From Candidatus Baldrarchaeota archaeon (GTDB lineage: Archaea; Asgardarchaeota; Baldrarchaeia; Baldrarchaeales; DXJG01), in assembly GCA_019056805.1 (NCBI GenBank), contig DXJG01000002.1, positions 285,103 to 349,102 on the forward strand: a DNA stretch of 64,000 bases. Direction: 5' to 3'. A program made the translations under genes and the position numbers. Below, piece after piece: positions 1-7,992 of the stretch (positions are counted from its first letter, which is position 1; each line of letters begins with the position of its first letter). Below the pieces are notes generated by a model, which made no database searches, was not told where the DNA came from, and saw only the letters and a list, made by a program, of their open reading frames with translations.

Positions 1-153
1 AATGTACAATTAATTGACTTGAAAATAGATAAAAATTATATTAAACTTTTTATTCCGAAAAGCGAATTGAAAGAGATGAAAAGAGAACGAAAAGGCTTTT
101 TAGAATTACTAAAGACTTTATTACGCAGAAAAATAGAATTTAAGACCATTTGA
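1..153 (+). CDS. C-terminal end of an unknown protein (cut by window edge)
   Basis: Frame 1 is open from the first base and ends at TGA 151-153, giving 50 residues that finish with RRKIEFKTI. The piece is lysine and leucine rich with alternating charged and hydrophobic residues, as in a real protein tail. No domain can be named from it. The next gene lies on the opposite strand and converges on it. A chance open frame of this length is possible in AT-rich DNA, so the call is tentative. Confidence 0.45.
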   Translation, partial: NVQLIDLKIDKNYIKLFIPKSELKEMKRERKGFLELLKTLLRRKIEFKTI

Positions 154-196
154 TAGCTAATAGACACTATTTCAAAGAAATAAAAGAAATTAGATT

Positions 197-607
197 TTAG
201 CAAGTTTTTTCTTGTAAATATTGAGCCAATAGTTTTCCTCCCGGTGTTAAACACGCTGGTAAGCCTTTGTTGTTTTCATTTCCACCCTGTAATAGACCTG
301 CCTTTCGTAGTACATTGACGTTCCACTTGACAGTTGAAGGAGGCATCTTCAATTCTTTAGAAATCTTTTCTATCAGAGAATTCAGTGTCATTTTTTCATG
401 TTGTAGAAGTTTATGTGCCAAAAGCAATAGTTGCTTTTGTTTCTTCGATAGCCTAGTTTCGGCAAGCTTTATGAATACTGTTAAAATTTCTGAAAAATCT
501 TTGGCAGAAACAGATATGCCTATAGCAAAACTAGTTAAGAACGCAACGCCCTTCTCTAGGTGGAACACAAATTTCGGAAGCCCCTCGCTTCTTCCTGTAA
601 ACCCCAC
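197..607 (-). CDS. Winged-helix transcriptional regulator
   Basis: This is a 136-residue protein. Its C-terminal half reads as a winged helix-turn-helix: LNSLIEKISKELKMPPSTVK for the recognition region, then NVLRKAGLLQGG and a short wing before LTPGGKLLAQYL. The N-terminal half is a hydrophobic region of unknown role that includes a helix-rich KLAETRLSKKQKQLLLLAH stretch. The start is GTG at 607. An ATG a few bases upstream is in another frame and reaches a stop after 29 codons. The gene probably controls transcription locally, but its target and ligand cannot be read from the sequence. Confidence 0.7.
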   Translation of the reverse strand: MGFTGRSEGLPKFVFHLEKGVAFLTSFAIGISVSAKDFSEILTVFIKLAETRLSKKQKQLLLLAHKLLQHEKMTLNSLIEKISKELKMPPSTVKWNVNVLRKAGLLQGGNENNKGLPACLTPGGKLLAQYLQEKTC

Positions 608-708
608 TAGATTTAGCCATTGTCAGTCACCAATACCCACCTTATATTGCAACCCTTAAAAATTTTTAGGTAAAAATAATTGACAACATACTGTATTAAT
701 GTAAAGTG

Positions 709-819
709 CTATTCTTGTCTTGGTACCACTCTTTTTATCTCTTCAAGTAACTCTTGGAGATGTTTTTCCAATTTTGCCTTTTGATTTTCTCCTTTAGTTT
801 CTTCTTTTTTCTCTTCCAT
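709..819 (-). CDS. Small charged protein, 36 residues
   Basis: This short gene starts at ATG 819 and stops with TAG at 709-711. It begins MEEKKEETKGENQKAKLEKH and ends IKRVVPRQE. A strong Shine-Dalgarno sequence, GGAGGG, lies seven bases before the ATG, which is the main reason to believe it. The product is highly charged and would form one amphipathic helix, with leucines at LEKHLQELLEEI. It lies between the winged-helix gene and a hypothetical gene, all on the minus strand. The function is unknown. Confidence 0.5.
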   Translation of the reverse strand: MEEKKEETKGENQKAKLEKHLQELLEEIKRVVPRQE

Positions 820-927
820 TGTTGCAACCCTCCTAACTACAAGAGTTAAAAATATGTGAAGTTTTATTTAAAGTTATTTATACATTGCGAATACCACAAA
901 AGAAAGAAAAGATATTCGTAAGATATT

Positions 928-1425
928 TCAAGGTCTTTGCACATATCTTACCACATATCTTAAAACTTGCTCAACAAACTGTTGTTCTTCTCTATTAATA
1001 AAATTAATATCCCAAAAAACCTTTTTTGCCTCATCTAAAAACTCTTGATTATTATAAGCAATAGCTTTTAAAAGTAGAAGAGTAAAGCGAAATACTGGTT
1101 GTCTTTTTGCTTCATCCCTACGATCTACTTTTTCCAAAAATTTTGCTAGCAAGTTTGCTGCTTTTATCGGCTTTGCTACCATTAATATGGCTAAAGCTGC
1201 ACAACAAGCATATAAAGTTGCTACCGGAATGAGATCCATTTCAAGATATTTTTTAGCAGCCATCTTATATTCTTCTACCTTCGATAGGTAAATTTCAAAC
1301 CGTTTTTCACTTATCACTGGGTCTTCAATAATTACAGGGCTCAGTATTCTTTTCCCTTTTTTTAATTGCTCTAACTTCTTTGAAAGTTCTTCTATGACCT
1401 CTTCGTCTAACCCTTTATATGTCAC
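928..1425 (-). CDS. Helical protein of unknown function
   Basis: This is a 165-residue soluble protein with GTG start at 1425 and a GGTG ribosome site seven bases upstream. It begins with a charged helix (LDEEVIEELSKKLEQLKKGK). Then come alternating helices with a small-residue stretch (TLYACCAALAILMVAKPIKAA) and a C-terminal pair of helices ending YVVRYVQRP. The pattern resembles a TPR-like helical bundle, but no family signature is recognised. It shares the strand with the 36-residue gene and the winged-helix regulator and may be co-transcribed with them. Confidence 0.65.
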   Translation of the reverse strand: MTYKGLDEEVIEELSKKLEQLKKGKRILSPVIIEDPVISEKRFEIYLSKVEEYKMAAKKYLEMDLIPVATLYACCAALAILMVAKPIKAANLLAKFLEKVDRRDEAKRQPVFRFTLLLLKAIAYNNQEFLDEAKKVFWDINFINREEQQFVEQVLRYVVRYVQRP

Positions 1426-1506
1426 AATCTAACACCGTTTGATTCTTAAGTGGAAAATGAGATTTAAGTTTAATTATTATCATGTAGAAAAGCAAGGTGC
1501 GGTAGC

Positions 1507-2163
1507 GTGTACGATCTTCATATACACAGTATTTATAGCGATGGAACAGCAGGAATAGAAGAAATATCAAAGTATGCTCAAAGAAAAGGCTTGAAAATTA
1601 TCGCAATTACAGATCATTGTTCTCATGAACCATGGGGCAGTAAACTACTTGACTTAGAAACTGTAATGGAAAGAAAAAGTATAATAGAAAGCGCAAATAG
1701 CGGAAATCTTATAGTGTTAAATGGTTTAGAGACAGATATTCTTTGGAATGGACGTATTGTTTTTCCAAAAGGGTTAAAGAAAGATTTCTTTGATGTAATC
1801 ATTGGAAGTTTCCATATGTGGGGGAACATAAGTAAATGGGAGAAAAGCCTACTAAGTGTAATTAGAAGCGGAATGGTGGATATCATAGGTCATCCACTAG
1901 CATACATTGGGAAAATTCCTTGGAACATAGCTGAAAAAATTGCAATAACAGCCGCCGACTGCGATGTAGCATTAGAACTTAACTCCCACTATTCACTTCC
2001 AGACATCGAATTTCTAGAAATATGCCGAGAATACGGAGTTAAATTTTCTATCGGAAGTGATGCCCATCACTTATATGCCATTGGAAATGTTGAGGAATGC
2101 TTAGAAATAGCCAAAAATCTCCAATTAAAACTGCTTGACCCTTACATATTCTGCAAAAAATAA
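1507..2163 (+). CDS. PHP-domain metal-dependent phosphoesterase
   Basis: This 218-residue protein carries the PHP (polymerase and histidinol phosphatase) metal-site motifs: DLHIHSIYSDG at the N-terminus, ITDHCSHEPWG near residue 38, an ELNSHYS stretch and the C-terminal GSDAHHLYAIG. Proteins of this family hydrolyse phosphate esters using two or three metal ions. Related short archaeal proteins are often labelled histidinol-phosphatase or RNase P subunit Rpp30-like, but no clear sign of either is seen here. The start is GTG at 1507, which places the HIH motif within six residues of the N-terminus, as expected. The substrate cannot be inferred. Confidence 0.85.
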   Translation: MYDLHIHSIYSDGTAGIEEISKYAQRKGLKIIAITDHCSHEPWGSKLLDLETVMERKSIIESANSGNLIVLNGLETDILWNGRIVFPKGLKKDFFDVIIGSFHMWGNISKWEKSLLSVIRSGMVDIIGHPLAYIGKIPWNIAEKIAITAADCDVALELNSHYSLPDIEFLEICREYGVKFSIGSDAHHLYAIGNVEECLEIAKNLQLKLLDPYIFCKK

Positions 2164-2256
2164 CAATTAAAATATAACAAGCAAACCTGATATGCAATAC
2201 TAATTCTTAGCAAAAAATATATCCGAATTCTACAACCTAGTTTTGGAGGAGTAAAA

Positions 2257-3105
2257 ATGTCGGAAGAAATTGTAGGAGCCGAGGTAGTTAGTACAAAAGA
2301 AGGTAGACAATATCACATTAACCTAGCACCGGGAGAACTTGCAGAATATATAATTTTAGTAGGAGATCCGGCAAGAAGCCATAAAACTGCAAAGTTTTTC
2401 GATCAAATTCTGTTGAAAAGAGAAAATAGAGAGTTCATAACTTACACAGGTTTAATAGATAACATAAAAGTTTCCGTGATATCTACTGGTATAGGAACTG
2501 ACAACGTGGAAATAGTAGTTATAGAAGCTAGTCAAATAGTTAAAAATCCCACCTTCATTAGAGTAGGAAGCTGCGGAGGACTACAAAAACACATAAATTG
2601 CGGTGACCTAGTAATCTCGACCGGCGCCGTAAGATTCGAAAACACAAGTCTATACTTCGTACCAGAAGGTTATCCAGCGGTTGCAAGCTACGAAGTCGTA
2701 TTAGCCTTAATTGAAGCTGCTGAAAAACTTGGATATCCCTATCACGTAGGACTAACAGTTACCGCTTCTGGTTTTTATGGTGCCCAAGGTAGAAAAATTC
2801 CAGGGTTCCCGCTCAGATTTCCAAACTTAGTGGAAGAACTTGCAGAAAGAAATGTTTTAAACTTTGAAATGGAAAGTAGCACATTATTCACTTTAGCATG
2901 CGTAAAAGGATTTAGAGCTGGCACCGTCTGTGCAGTCTATGCAAATAGACCTAAAAACGAATTTATCAAACCTAAAGAAAAAGAAAAAGCCGAAGAAAAC
3001 TGCATAAAAACCGGCATAGAAGCTGTAAAAATACTTGCAAAAATGGACAAAGAGAAAAGAAAACAAGGTAAGAAATGGTGGCATATATCGATTTCCTCAA
3101 CCTAA
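2257..3105 (+). CDS. udp: Uridine phosphorylase (PNP/UDP family)
   Basis: This 282-residue nucleoside phosphorylase would cleave uridine, or a related nucleoside, with phosphate to the free base and ribose-1-phosphate in pyrimidine salvage. The family motifs are clear: ILVGDPAR near residue 34, STGIGTDN, RVGSCGGL for the phosphate and ribose site, and FEMESSTLF for the purine/uridine specificity loop near residue 206. ATG 2257 follows GGAGGAG with ideal spacing. The 3' end overlaps the converging Clp1-type gene by four bases. Purine nucleoside phosphorylases of the same fold are the main alternative. The FEMES spacing and the overall length favour uridine phosphorylase. Confidence 0.85.
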   Translation: MSEEIVGAEVVSTKEGRQYHINLAPGELAEYIILVGDPARSHKTAKFFDQILLKRENREFITYTGLIDNIKVSVISTGIGTDNVEIVVIEASQIVKNPTFIRVGSCGGLQKHINCGDLVISTGAVRFENTSLYFVPEGYPAVASYEVVLALIEAAEKLGYPYHVGLTVTASGFYGAQGRKIPGFPLRFPNLVEELAERNVLNFEMESSTLFTLACVKGFRAGTVCAVYANRPKNEFIKPKEKEKAEENCIKTGIEAVKILAKMDKEKRKQGKKWWHISISST

Positions 3106-4394
3106 ATTGACCATGGTCTTATTTTTCCTTCTTCCCTGGTCTCATCACTAATTTTAATACTTCCATACTGAATAATAGCTATTTTGTTTTCATCCACATT
3201 TGTTCTTATTATTAGTTCATTTGATTTGGGATTGTATTCTTTTATAATCCCCACACCAAGAAAATTCATCTTATCATCCATCAAACCAACTAAAATATCC
3301 TTAATCATACTGACCGAAACTATCCTTACATCTCTTACCTGTAAAACACGTTTTACAGCTTCAAGAGAAAGTGAATTAATCATTTCATGATTCTCAGTAA
3401 CTATCAGTAAATAATCTTCGCTCCTTTCACAGTGAACCACCTTTACCCCAAGCATAGCACTTACTCTTTCCACTAACTGTTGATCTGCAATTTTCCCAGA
3501 ACCCAATATACCATACGCCACCCCAACACGGCTTAAAGACACTTTTATTTCTCTTAAATTCTCCAAATACCTCCTAAACATAACTTCTCTCAAAAACTTC
3601 CTTTCTTCCCTATTTCTTTCTCTAATTCTAATCGGAGATTTAACCTTTATAACATTTAACTTCAACTTCCTGAGAGGAACAACTAAATGATCCAATTCTC
3701 CCTCATTTTTCTCCACTAAGATGACATGAGTAGGTTTTATAAGATAAAATAACATAGTTTTAAGCTCTCTTGCCTCCCTACCAAATACCCAGCCACACGT
3801 ATCTATCAGAATAACATCTGACCCAAGGTTAATAGCTTTTTCAACCATAAGCTTCGTACCAGCTATAGATCTTTGAATTAGCCCAGATGGACTGGTAGAA
3901 CCAACAAAAAATCCATCAATAAATTTTAAATCCGACAAAAAAGCTACAGGTTCTGTTAGAATTCCCAAACCAATTGTACATGGAGGTCCTACATCACTTT
4001 GTCCTACGTCCTCGTCCAATACTGCCACTTTAAATCCTTCTCTACATAAAATATTGCCGAGATACGTAACTAAGGTAGTTTTACCAGTATCAACATCACC
4101 AACAATAAAAACTATAGCCGGCTTCTCACTTTTCTTTAAATCCTCGGCAATCTTTACCCATTCTTCAGAAATTAACGAATAATCAACCTCTTCTACTTTA
4201 AAACCAAGCCCACCAGTTATCTCTAAACATAGTTCTGTATCTGCATGTATCCCAATGCTTTTCGCTTTTTTAACGACAATTATATCTCCCGTTCGTATAG
4301 GTTTTCCAAAAAGATCACCGGTCCCAGATTGCACTTCGATCTTTGCTGGACCATCAACAATTAATCCTTTTCCCTTGCTTACTTTCACCTGCAT
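3102..4394 (-). CDS. Clp1/Grc3-type RNA 5'-hydroxyl kinase
   Basis: This protein of about 430 residues has a P-loop (GDVDTGKTT, near residue 100) and the Clp1/Grc3 signature VLDEDVGQSDVGPPCTIGLG just after it. It also has a second conserved patch, VGSTSPSG. Family members transfer the gamma phosphate of ATP to 5'-OH ends of RNA, and in eukaryotes they act in tRNA splicing and rRNA processing. The N-terminal 80 residues and the C-terminal 150 residues fit the flanking domains of the archaeal type. ATG 4394 is preferred over 4418 because GGGG lies six bases before it. It sits back to back with the endonuclease-kae1 operon, whose first true gene carries a BHB intron. A role for this kinase in that processing is speculation. 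Confidence 0.8.
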   Translation of the reverse strand: MQVKVSKGKGLIVDGPAKIEVQSGTGDLFGKPIRTGDIIVVKKAKSIGIHADTELCLEITGGLGFKVEEVDYSLISEEWVKIAEDLKKSEKPAIVFIVGDVDTGKTTLVTYLGNILCREGFKVAVLDEDVGQSDVGPPCTIGLGILTEPVAFLSDLKFIDGFFVGSTSPSGLIQRSIAGTKLMVEKAINLGSDVILIDTCGWVFGREARELKTMLFYLIKPTHVILVEKNEGELDHLVVPLRKLKLNVIKVKSPIRIRERNREERKFLREVMFRRYLENLREIKVSLSRVGVAYGILGSGKIADQQLVERVSAMLGVKVVHCERSEDYLLIVTENHEMINSLSLEAVKRVLQVRDVRIVSVSMIKDILVGLMDDKMNFLGVGIIKEYNPKSNELIIRTNVDENKIAIIQYGSIKISDETREEGKIRPWSI

Positions 4395-4614
4395 CGCAAT
4401 CCCCTTTCTACTTATCAACTTCTGTTTGTATCTACCTTTTAGATAATTACCAACATCATCCTATATTTGTTAGTATTTTAACTTACAAACAAAAAACGTA
4501 TGTTAAAAGTCAAATTTTTAACAAAATGCTTCCAATGTAAATTAAGGACGAAAATGTTATTTACCATAAATAAGAATTACAGAGGCAAAACTGGAGTATT
4601 AAAAGGGGAGAAAA

Positions 4615-5919
4615 TTGCATAAAGATGCACGGAATAACGTAAATTTGACTAAACAACAAAAATCAGTTGAATTTGCAAATAGGATTCTCAAATATCTGAT
4701 CAGTCTTGGTAAAGATTTGGATTTTATTAATCACTTTTATGGATTAAATATTTCACAAAACGACATTAGAAGGTTTAAGGATTTTTTGAAAGTAATAAAA
4801 TTAAAGGCTAAAGGATATAGCCTCACCAAAACTTCCATGCTAGTTGGTGTTCCAAAAGATACGATTGCAAAATGGGTTTTTAACAAGAGTCTGCCATTCC
4901 TAGTTAGAATTTTTCAACATTATATCCAACTAGGAGATTCAAAAGATAAATTATGGTTGTCAGTTAATTCTACTAAAGGTGGATTGTTTACTGGGCCGTG
5001 GATACTGGTACCAGACAAAATTATTCACTATGACGACGTGTTATTTGTTATTAATCAACTTAAACCAATAAATGAATGTAAAATAAAACATCAATTTGAC
5101 TTAAAATCTGACAATCTGAAAAGAATGAAACCTAATTTTTTTGCATATCTACTTGGTATACTAGTTGGAGATGCCAGTAAAGTCGGTATAAAGAGGAAAC
5201 GAAGAACTACTAGAAGAATTTCACTATCTTTAACACGCACATATCCAACAAATGAACGATTGGGAGATTTTGTATCCCTATGTGCTAATTATTTAGGGTT
5301 ACGAATGACCAGAATAAAAGATGGACCAAAAGGTAGTAAAAATAAAAATAGCTTTTTTAGATGGAGTTCACAGTCTTCGCCATTAATTGAATGGATATTT
5401 AATGTCTGCTTAGGGCTTAACGATGATCAACTTACAACTTACGATGCAATTAAAGCCGATTGGATTTTAACTGCGCCTAAAACTTTTAGAATATGGTTTT
5501 TACAAGGACTAGCAGACTCTGACGGTTTCGTAGACTTACAAGCCCAGCAAATAGGAATCATAACGCAACCCAACACAGATTTGATTGAAAGAATTTTTAA
5601 GAGTTTAGGAGTTAATTCCAGAAAAAGAATTTTTAGCGGAAGACTAGAAGGTCTGATGATAAATATAAGAGATGCTTACAAACTTCCTATCTTTAACCCG
5701 TTGGTAAGAAGTTATAGATTTGAGTTACTAGAAAAACTTGTCAAAGCTAAAAGAATACGAGGACGTTGGCCAAAATGGTTAAGTGACAAAGTAGATACTT
5801 ACATAAGAAGCGGTTTGCAAGGAACTCAAATTGTAAAAAGAATCCTTAACGAGTTTAACATAGCTATCAGAACTAAACAAATTTATAAAAGACAAAAAGG
5901 GATAAGTCATGAAAAATAA
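4615..5919 (+). CDS. LAGLIDADG homing endonuclease-like protein
   Basis: This 434-residue protein has two LAGLIDADG helices. The first is LLGILVGDASKVG near residue 179 and the second is FLQGLADSDGFVD near residue 296. Both carry the acidic residue (D) needed to bind the catalytic metal. The first 110 residues include a helix-turn-helix (GYSLTKTSMLVGVPKDTIAK), and the last 50 contain another (IVKRILNEFNIAIRTKQIYK), probably DNA-binding modules. The start is TTG at 4615, seven bases after GGGGAG. Its last codons overlap the ATG of kae1 (5909), and the stop lies 35 nt before the kae1 intron. The gene is not inside the intron, and no extein-like flanks are present, so it is a free-standing ORF beside a mobile-looking insertion site. 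Confidence 0.82.
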   Translation: MHKDARNNVNLTKQQKSVEFANRILKYLISLGKDLDFINHFYGLNISQNDIRRFKDFLKVIKLKAKGYSLTKTSMLVGVPKDTIAKWVFNKSLPFLVRIFQHYIQLGDSKDKLWLSVNSTKGGLFTGPWILVPDKIIHYDDVLFVINQLKPINECKIKHQFDLKSDNLKRMKPNFFAYLLGILVGDASKVGIKRKRRTTRRISLSLTRTYPTNERLGDFVSLCANYLGLRMTRIKDGPKGSKNKNSFFRWSSQSSPLIEWIFNVCLGLNDDQLTTYDAIKADWILTAPKTFRIWFLQGLADSDGFVDLQAQQIGIITQPNTDLIERIFKSLGVNSRKRIFSGRLEGLMINIRDAYKLPIFNPLVRSYRFELLEKLVKAKRIRGRWPKWLSDKVDTYIRSGLQGTQIVKRILNEFNIAIRTKQIYKRQKGISHEK

Positions 5920-6954
5920 AAGTTTAATATGCATCGGCATCGAGAGTACCGCACTAGTTTAATCTGCGGAAATACTCTCGGTGTCGGAATCATCACCGAA
6001 GAAGGAAAAATACTAGCTAATGTTAAAGATTCTTATATACCGCCTTACGGGAAGGGGATTCATCCAGCGGAAGCTGCGAGGCATCATGCATTAAAAATGA
6101 GAGAAACTATTTTAAAAGCATTAAAACAAGCTAAAATAAAACTAGAAGATATAAATCTAATTGCTTTTGCTCAAGGACCTGGAATGGGACCATGTTTAAG
6201 AACAGGAGCTGTAGCAGCTAGAACACTAGCCTTAACACTAAATAGGCCTCTGGTAGGAGTTAATCATCTAGTAGCTCACATCGAACTTGGAAAACTAGTC
6301 ACTGGCACCACAGATCCAGTTATCCTAGTCGTAAGTGGCGGAACAACAGCCCTTGTAGCCTTAGCTGAAAACAGATATAGAATTCTAGGGGAAACCCTCG
6401 ATATAGCGATCGGAAACTGCTTTGACAGATTTGCACGAGAAGTAGGGCTACACGACCCAAAACACCCGTGGCCCGGACCCATGTTTGATAAAGTTGCTTC
6501 AAAAGGAACAAAATACATCGAACTACCCTACATAGTTAAGGGAATGGATCTAAGCTTCTCAGGACTACTCACCGCCGCTCTAAAGAAAGTTAAAGAAGGT
6601 TATAGAGTTGAAGACGTTGCATATAGTTTACAAGAAACTGCATTAGCTATGCTCACAGAAGTTACTGAAAGAGCCTTAGCACACACAGGTAAAAAGGAAC
6701 TTCTACTAACTGGTGGTTTTGCAAGGAATATTCGCTTACAAAATATGCTTAAAACAATGGTGGAAGGCAGAGATGCAACGTTCCATGTAACTCCACCCGA
6801 ATATGCCAGTGACAACGGAGCTATGATAGCTTGGCTCGGAATCCTTGCATACAAACATGGTATCACAACTAAAATAGAGGAGAGCTATGTTAGACAAAGA
6901 TGGAGAATAGAAGAGGTCGAAATAAAATGGATAAAAGAAAACCAACTAAAGTAG
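5909..6954 (+). CDS. kae1: tRNA t6A37 threonylcarbamoyltransferase Kae1, split by an intron
   Basis: Kae1 transfers the threonylcarbamoyl group to A37 of ANN-decoding tRNAs within the KEOPS complex. The main frame shows the metal-binding NHLVAHIE motif (family HxxxH), the VVSGGTTAL and LSFSGL patches and the C-terminal TGGFARN and ASDNGAMIA. The true start is ATG 5909 (MKNKSLICIGIESTA), but that frame meets TAA at 5960-5962. Removing 5955-5971 joins the exons in a CAT codon and yields GIESTAHTLGVGI, the family's first phosphate-binding loop. The spliced product is 342 residues, normal for Kae1, and has no Bud32 fusion. Starting at ATG 5929 instead would replace the conserved N-terminal strand with unrelated residues. 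yrdC overlaps the 3' end. Confidence 0.93.
5955..5971 (+). other. Predicted 17-nt BHB intron in kae1
   Basis: The sequence folds as a bulge-helix-bulge, the substrate of the archaeal splicing endonuclease. An outer helix pairs 5934-5948 with 5973-5987: 15 pairs, three of them G-U, with the inner eight all Watson-Crick. A 3-nt bulge AAA is at 5970-5972. A 4-bp helix pairs CCGC 5949-5952 with GCGG 5966-5969. A second 3-nt bulge ACT is at 5953-5955. A short inner stem pairs AG with CT around a 6-nt loop. Cuts after the second base of each bulge remove 5955-5971 and restore both frame and motif. The inner helix is only 2 bp, and a competing CCGCA/TGCGG pairing exists, so relaxed cleavage is possible. 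Confidence 0.85.
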
Positions 6955-7607
6955 TTAAAATAGATCCTAAAAATCCAGATTATAACATCATCAAGGAAGC
7001 CGCCTTAATTATTAAACAAGGAGGACTGGTAATCTATCCTACAGAAACATGCTACGGTTTAGCAGCCAATGCTTTAGATCCAAAAGCTGTAAAACGCGTC
7101 TATGAAGTAAAAGGAAGACCCTACAATAAACCTTTATCAATAGCAGTGTCTGACCTGGAAATGGCAAAAAGGTACGCTTATTTTACTCCAGAAGCAGAAA
7201 AACTAGTAAAGGAACTCTTACCAGGACCACTAACCATAGCTCTCCCTAAAAAACCAGAAATACCAGATATAGTTAACCCTGATAGAATTGCTATTCGAAT
7301 CCCAAATAATCTCATAGCTATTTTATTGATAAAAGAAGCAGGCATACCTATTACTGCTACAAGTGCAAATAAAACAGGAGATCCACCCCCATACAACATA
7401 AATGATGCAATTAACTCACTGGTCGGTAGTGTTGATTTCGTAATTGATGCCGGTCAACTTCCTAAAGTCCAACCCTCTACCATTGTGGATTTTACCGAGA
7501 AACCCTACCCATTAATTACTAGGGTAGGACCTATACCTCCTTCTAAAATCCTAAAAATACTTAATATTCCACGAGAAAAATGGAATAAGCACATAAGGCA
7601 AAATTAA
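6927..7607 (+). CDS. YrdC-type threonylcarbamoyl-AMP synthase
   Basis: This protein of about 226 residues makes threonylcarbamoyl-AMP from threonine, bicarbonate and ATP, the step before Kae1. YrdC motifs are clear: IYPTETCYGLAANA, VKGRPYNKPLSI, KELLPGPLTIALP, RIPN and ITATSANKTGDPP. It ends after the YrdC domain, so it lacks the extra Sua5 C-terminal domain. ATG 6927 has GAGGTC nine bases upstream and lies inside the end of kae1, giving a 28-nt overlap. An in-frame ATG at 6900 is possible but has no better ribosome site. The overlap implies co-expression of the two t6A steps, with the intron-bearing gene first. Confidence 0.92.
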   Translation: MDKRKPTKVVKIDPKNPDYNIIKEAALIIKQGGLVIYPTETCYGLAANALDPKAVKRVYEVKGRPYNKPLSIAVSDLEMAKRYAYFTPEAEKLVKELLPGPLTIALPKKPEIPDIVNPDRIAIRIPNNLIAILLIKEAGIPITATSANKTGDPPPYNINDAINSLVGSVDFVIDAGQLPKVQPSTIVDFTEKPYPLITRVGPIPPSKILKILNIPREKWNKHIRQN

Positions 7608-7664
7608 CGTAAAGTTTAAATATGGAAAATTTATTGTAGCTCCTCTCTTTTAGCGGTGATAAAA

Positions 7665-7979
7665 ATGCAGATTATCATGGAATCTAAAGGTATTGAGAAA
7701 GTATTGAAAATAGTGGAAGACGATAACGGTAAAATTATTGGCAGGGCGGTAGTATCTGAACACGAAAACTATGTAAGACTCCATTTGATACTAGTAGATA
7801 AAAATTATCGAAGCAAAGGTCTTGGCACAAAACTTTTGGAAAAAGTACTTTCACTTTACCAAAATAAAAACATAACATTATCAACCTTCCTAGGTAATGA
7901 AGAATGGTTCCAAAAATACGGGTTCAAAATAGTTAACAAACATGATGGTCTAATCTCAATGATAAGACCCGCAAACTAA
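7665..7979 (+). CDS. GNAT-family N-acetyltransferase
   Basis: This small protein of 104 residues has the GNAT fold. The acetyl-CoA pyrophosphate loop is visible as NYRSKGLGTKLLEKVL, and the C-terminal motif is EWFQKYGFKIV. The N-terminal strands (IIGRAVVSEHENYVRLHLIL) match the central sheet. ATG 7665 follows GCGGTGAT, and a GTG nine bases earlier is the alternative. The acceptor substrate is not predictable. It follows yrdC in the same direction with about 57 nt between them, so it may be read from its own promoter. Confidence 0.82.
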   Translation: MQIIMESKGIEKVLKIVEDDNGKIIGRAVVSEHENYVRLHLILVDKNYRSKGLGTKLLEKVLSLYQNKNITLSTFLGNEEWFQKYGFKIVNKHDGLISMIRPAN

Positions 7980-7992
7980 TTTCTGAAACTTC

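Noticed and set aside
4615-5919. Endonuclease ORF as part of an intein or inside a larger intron
   Set aside because: No extein sequence precedes it, it has its own TTG start and ribosome site, and kae1 begins only at its end.
5929-5971. ATG 5929 as an internal start that would avoid the kae1 frame break
   Set aside because: It would give an N-terminus (HRHREYRTSLICG) unlike any Kae1 and destroy the phosphate loop, while the ATG 5909 frame encodes the right residues up to the intron.
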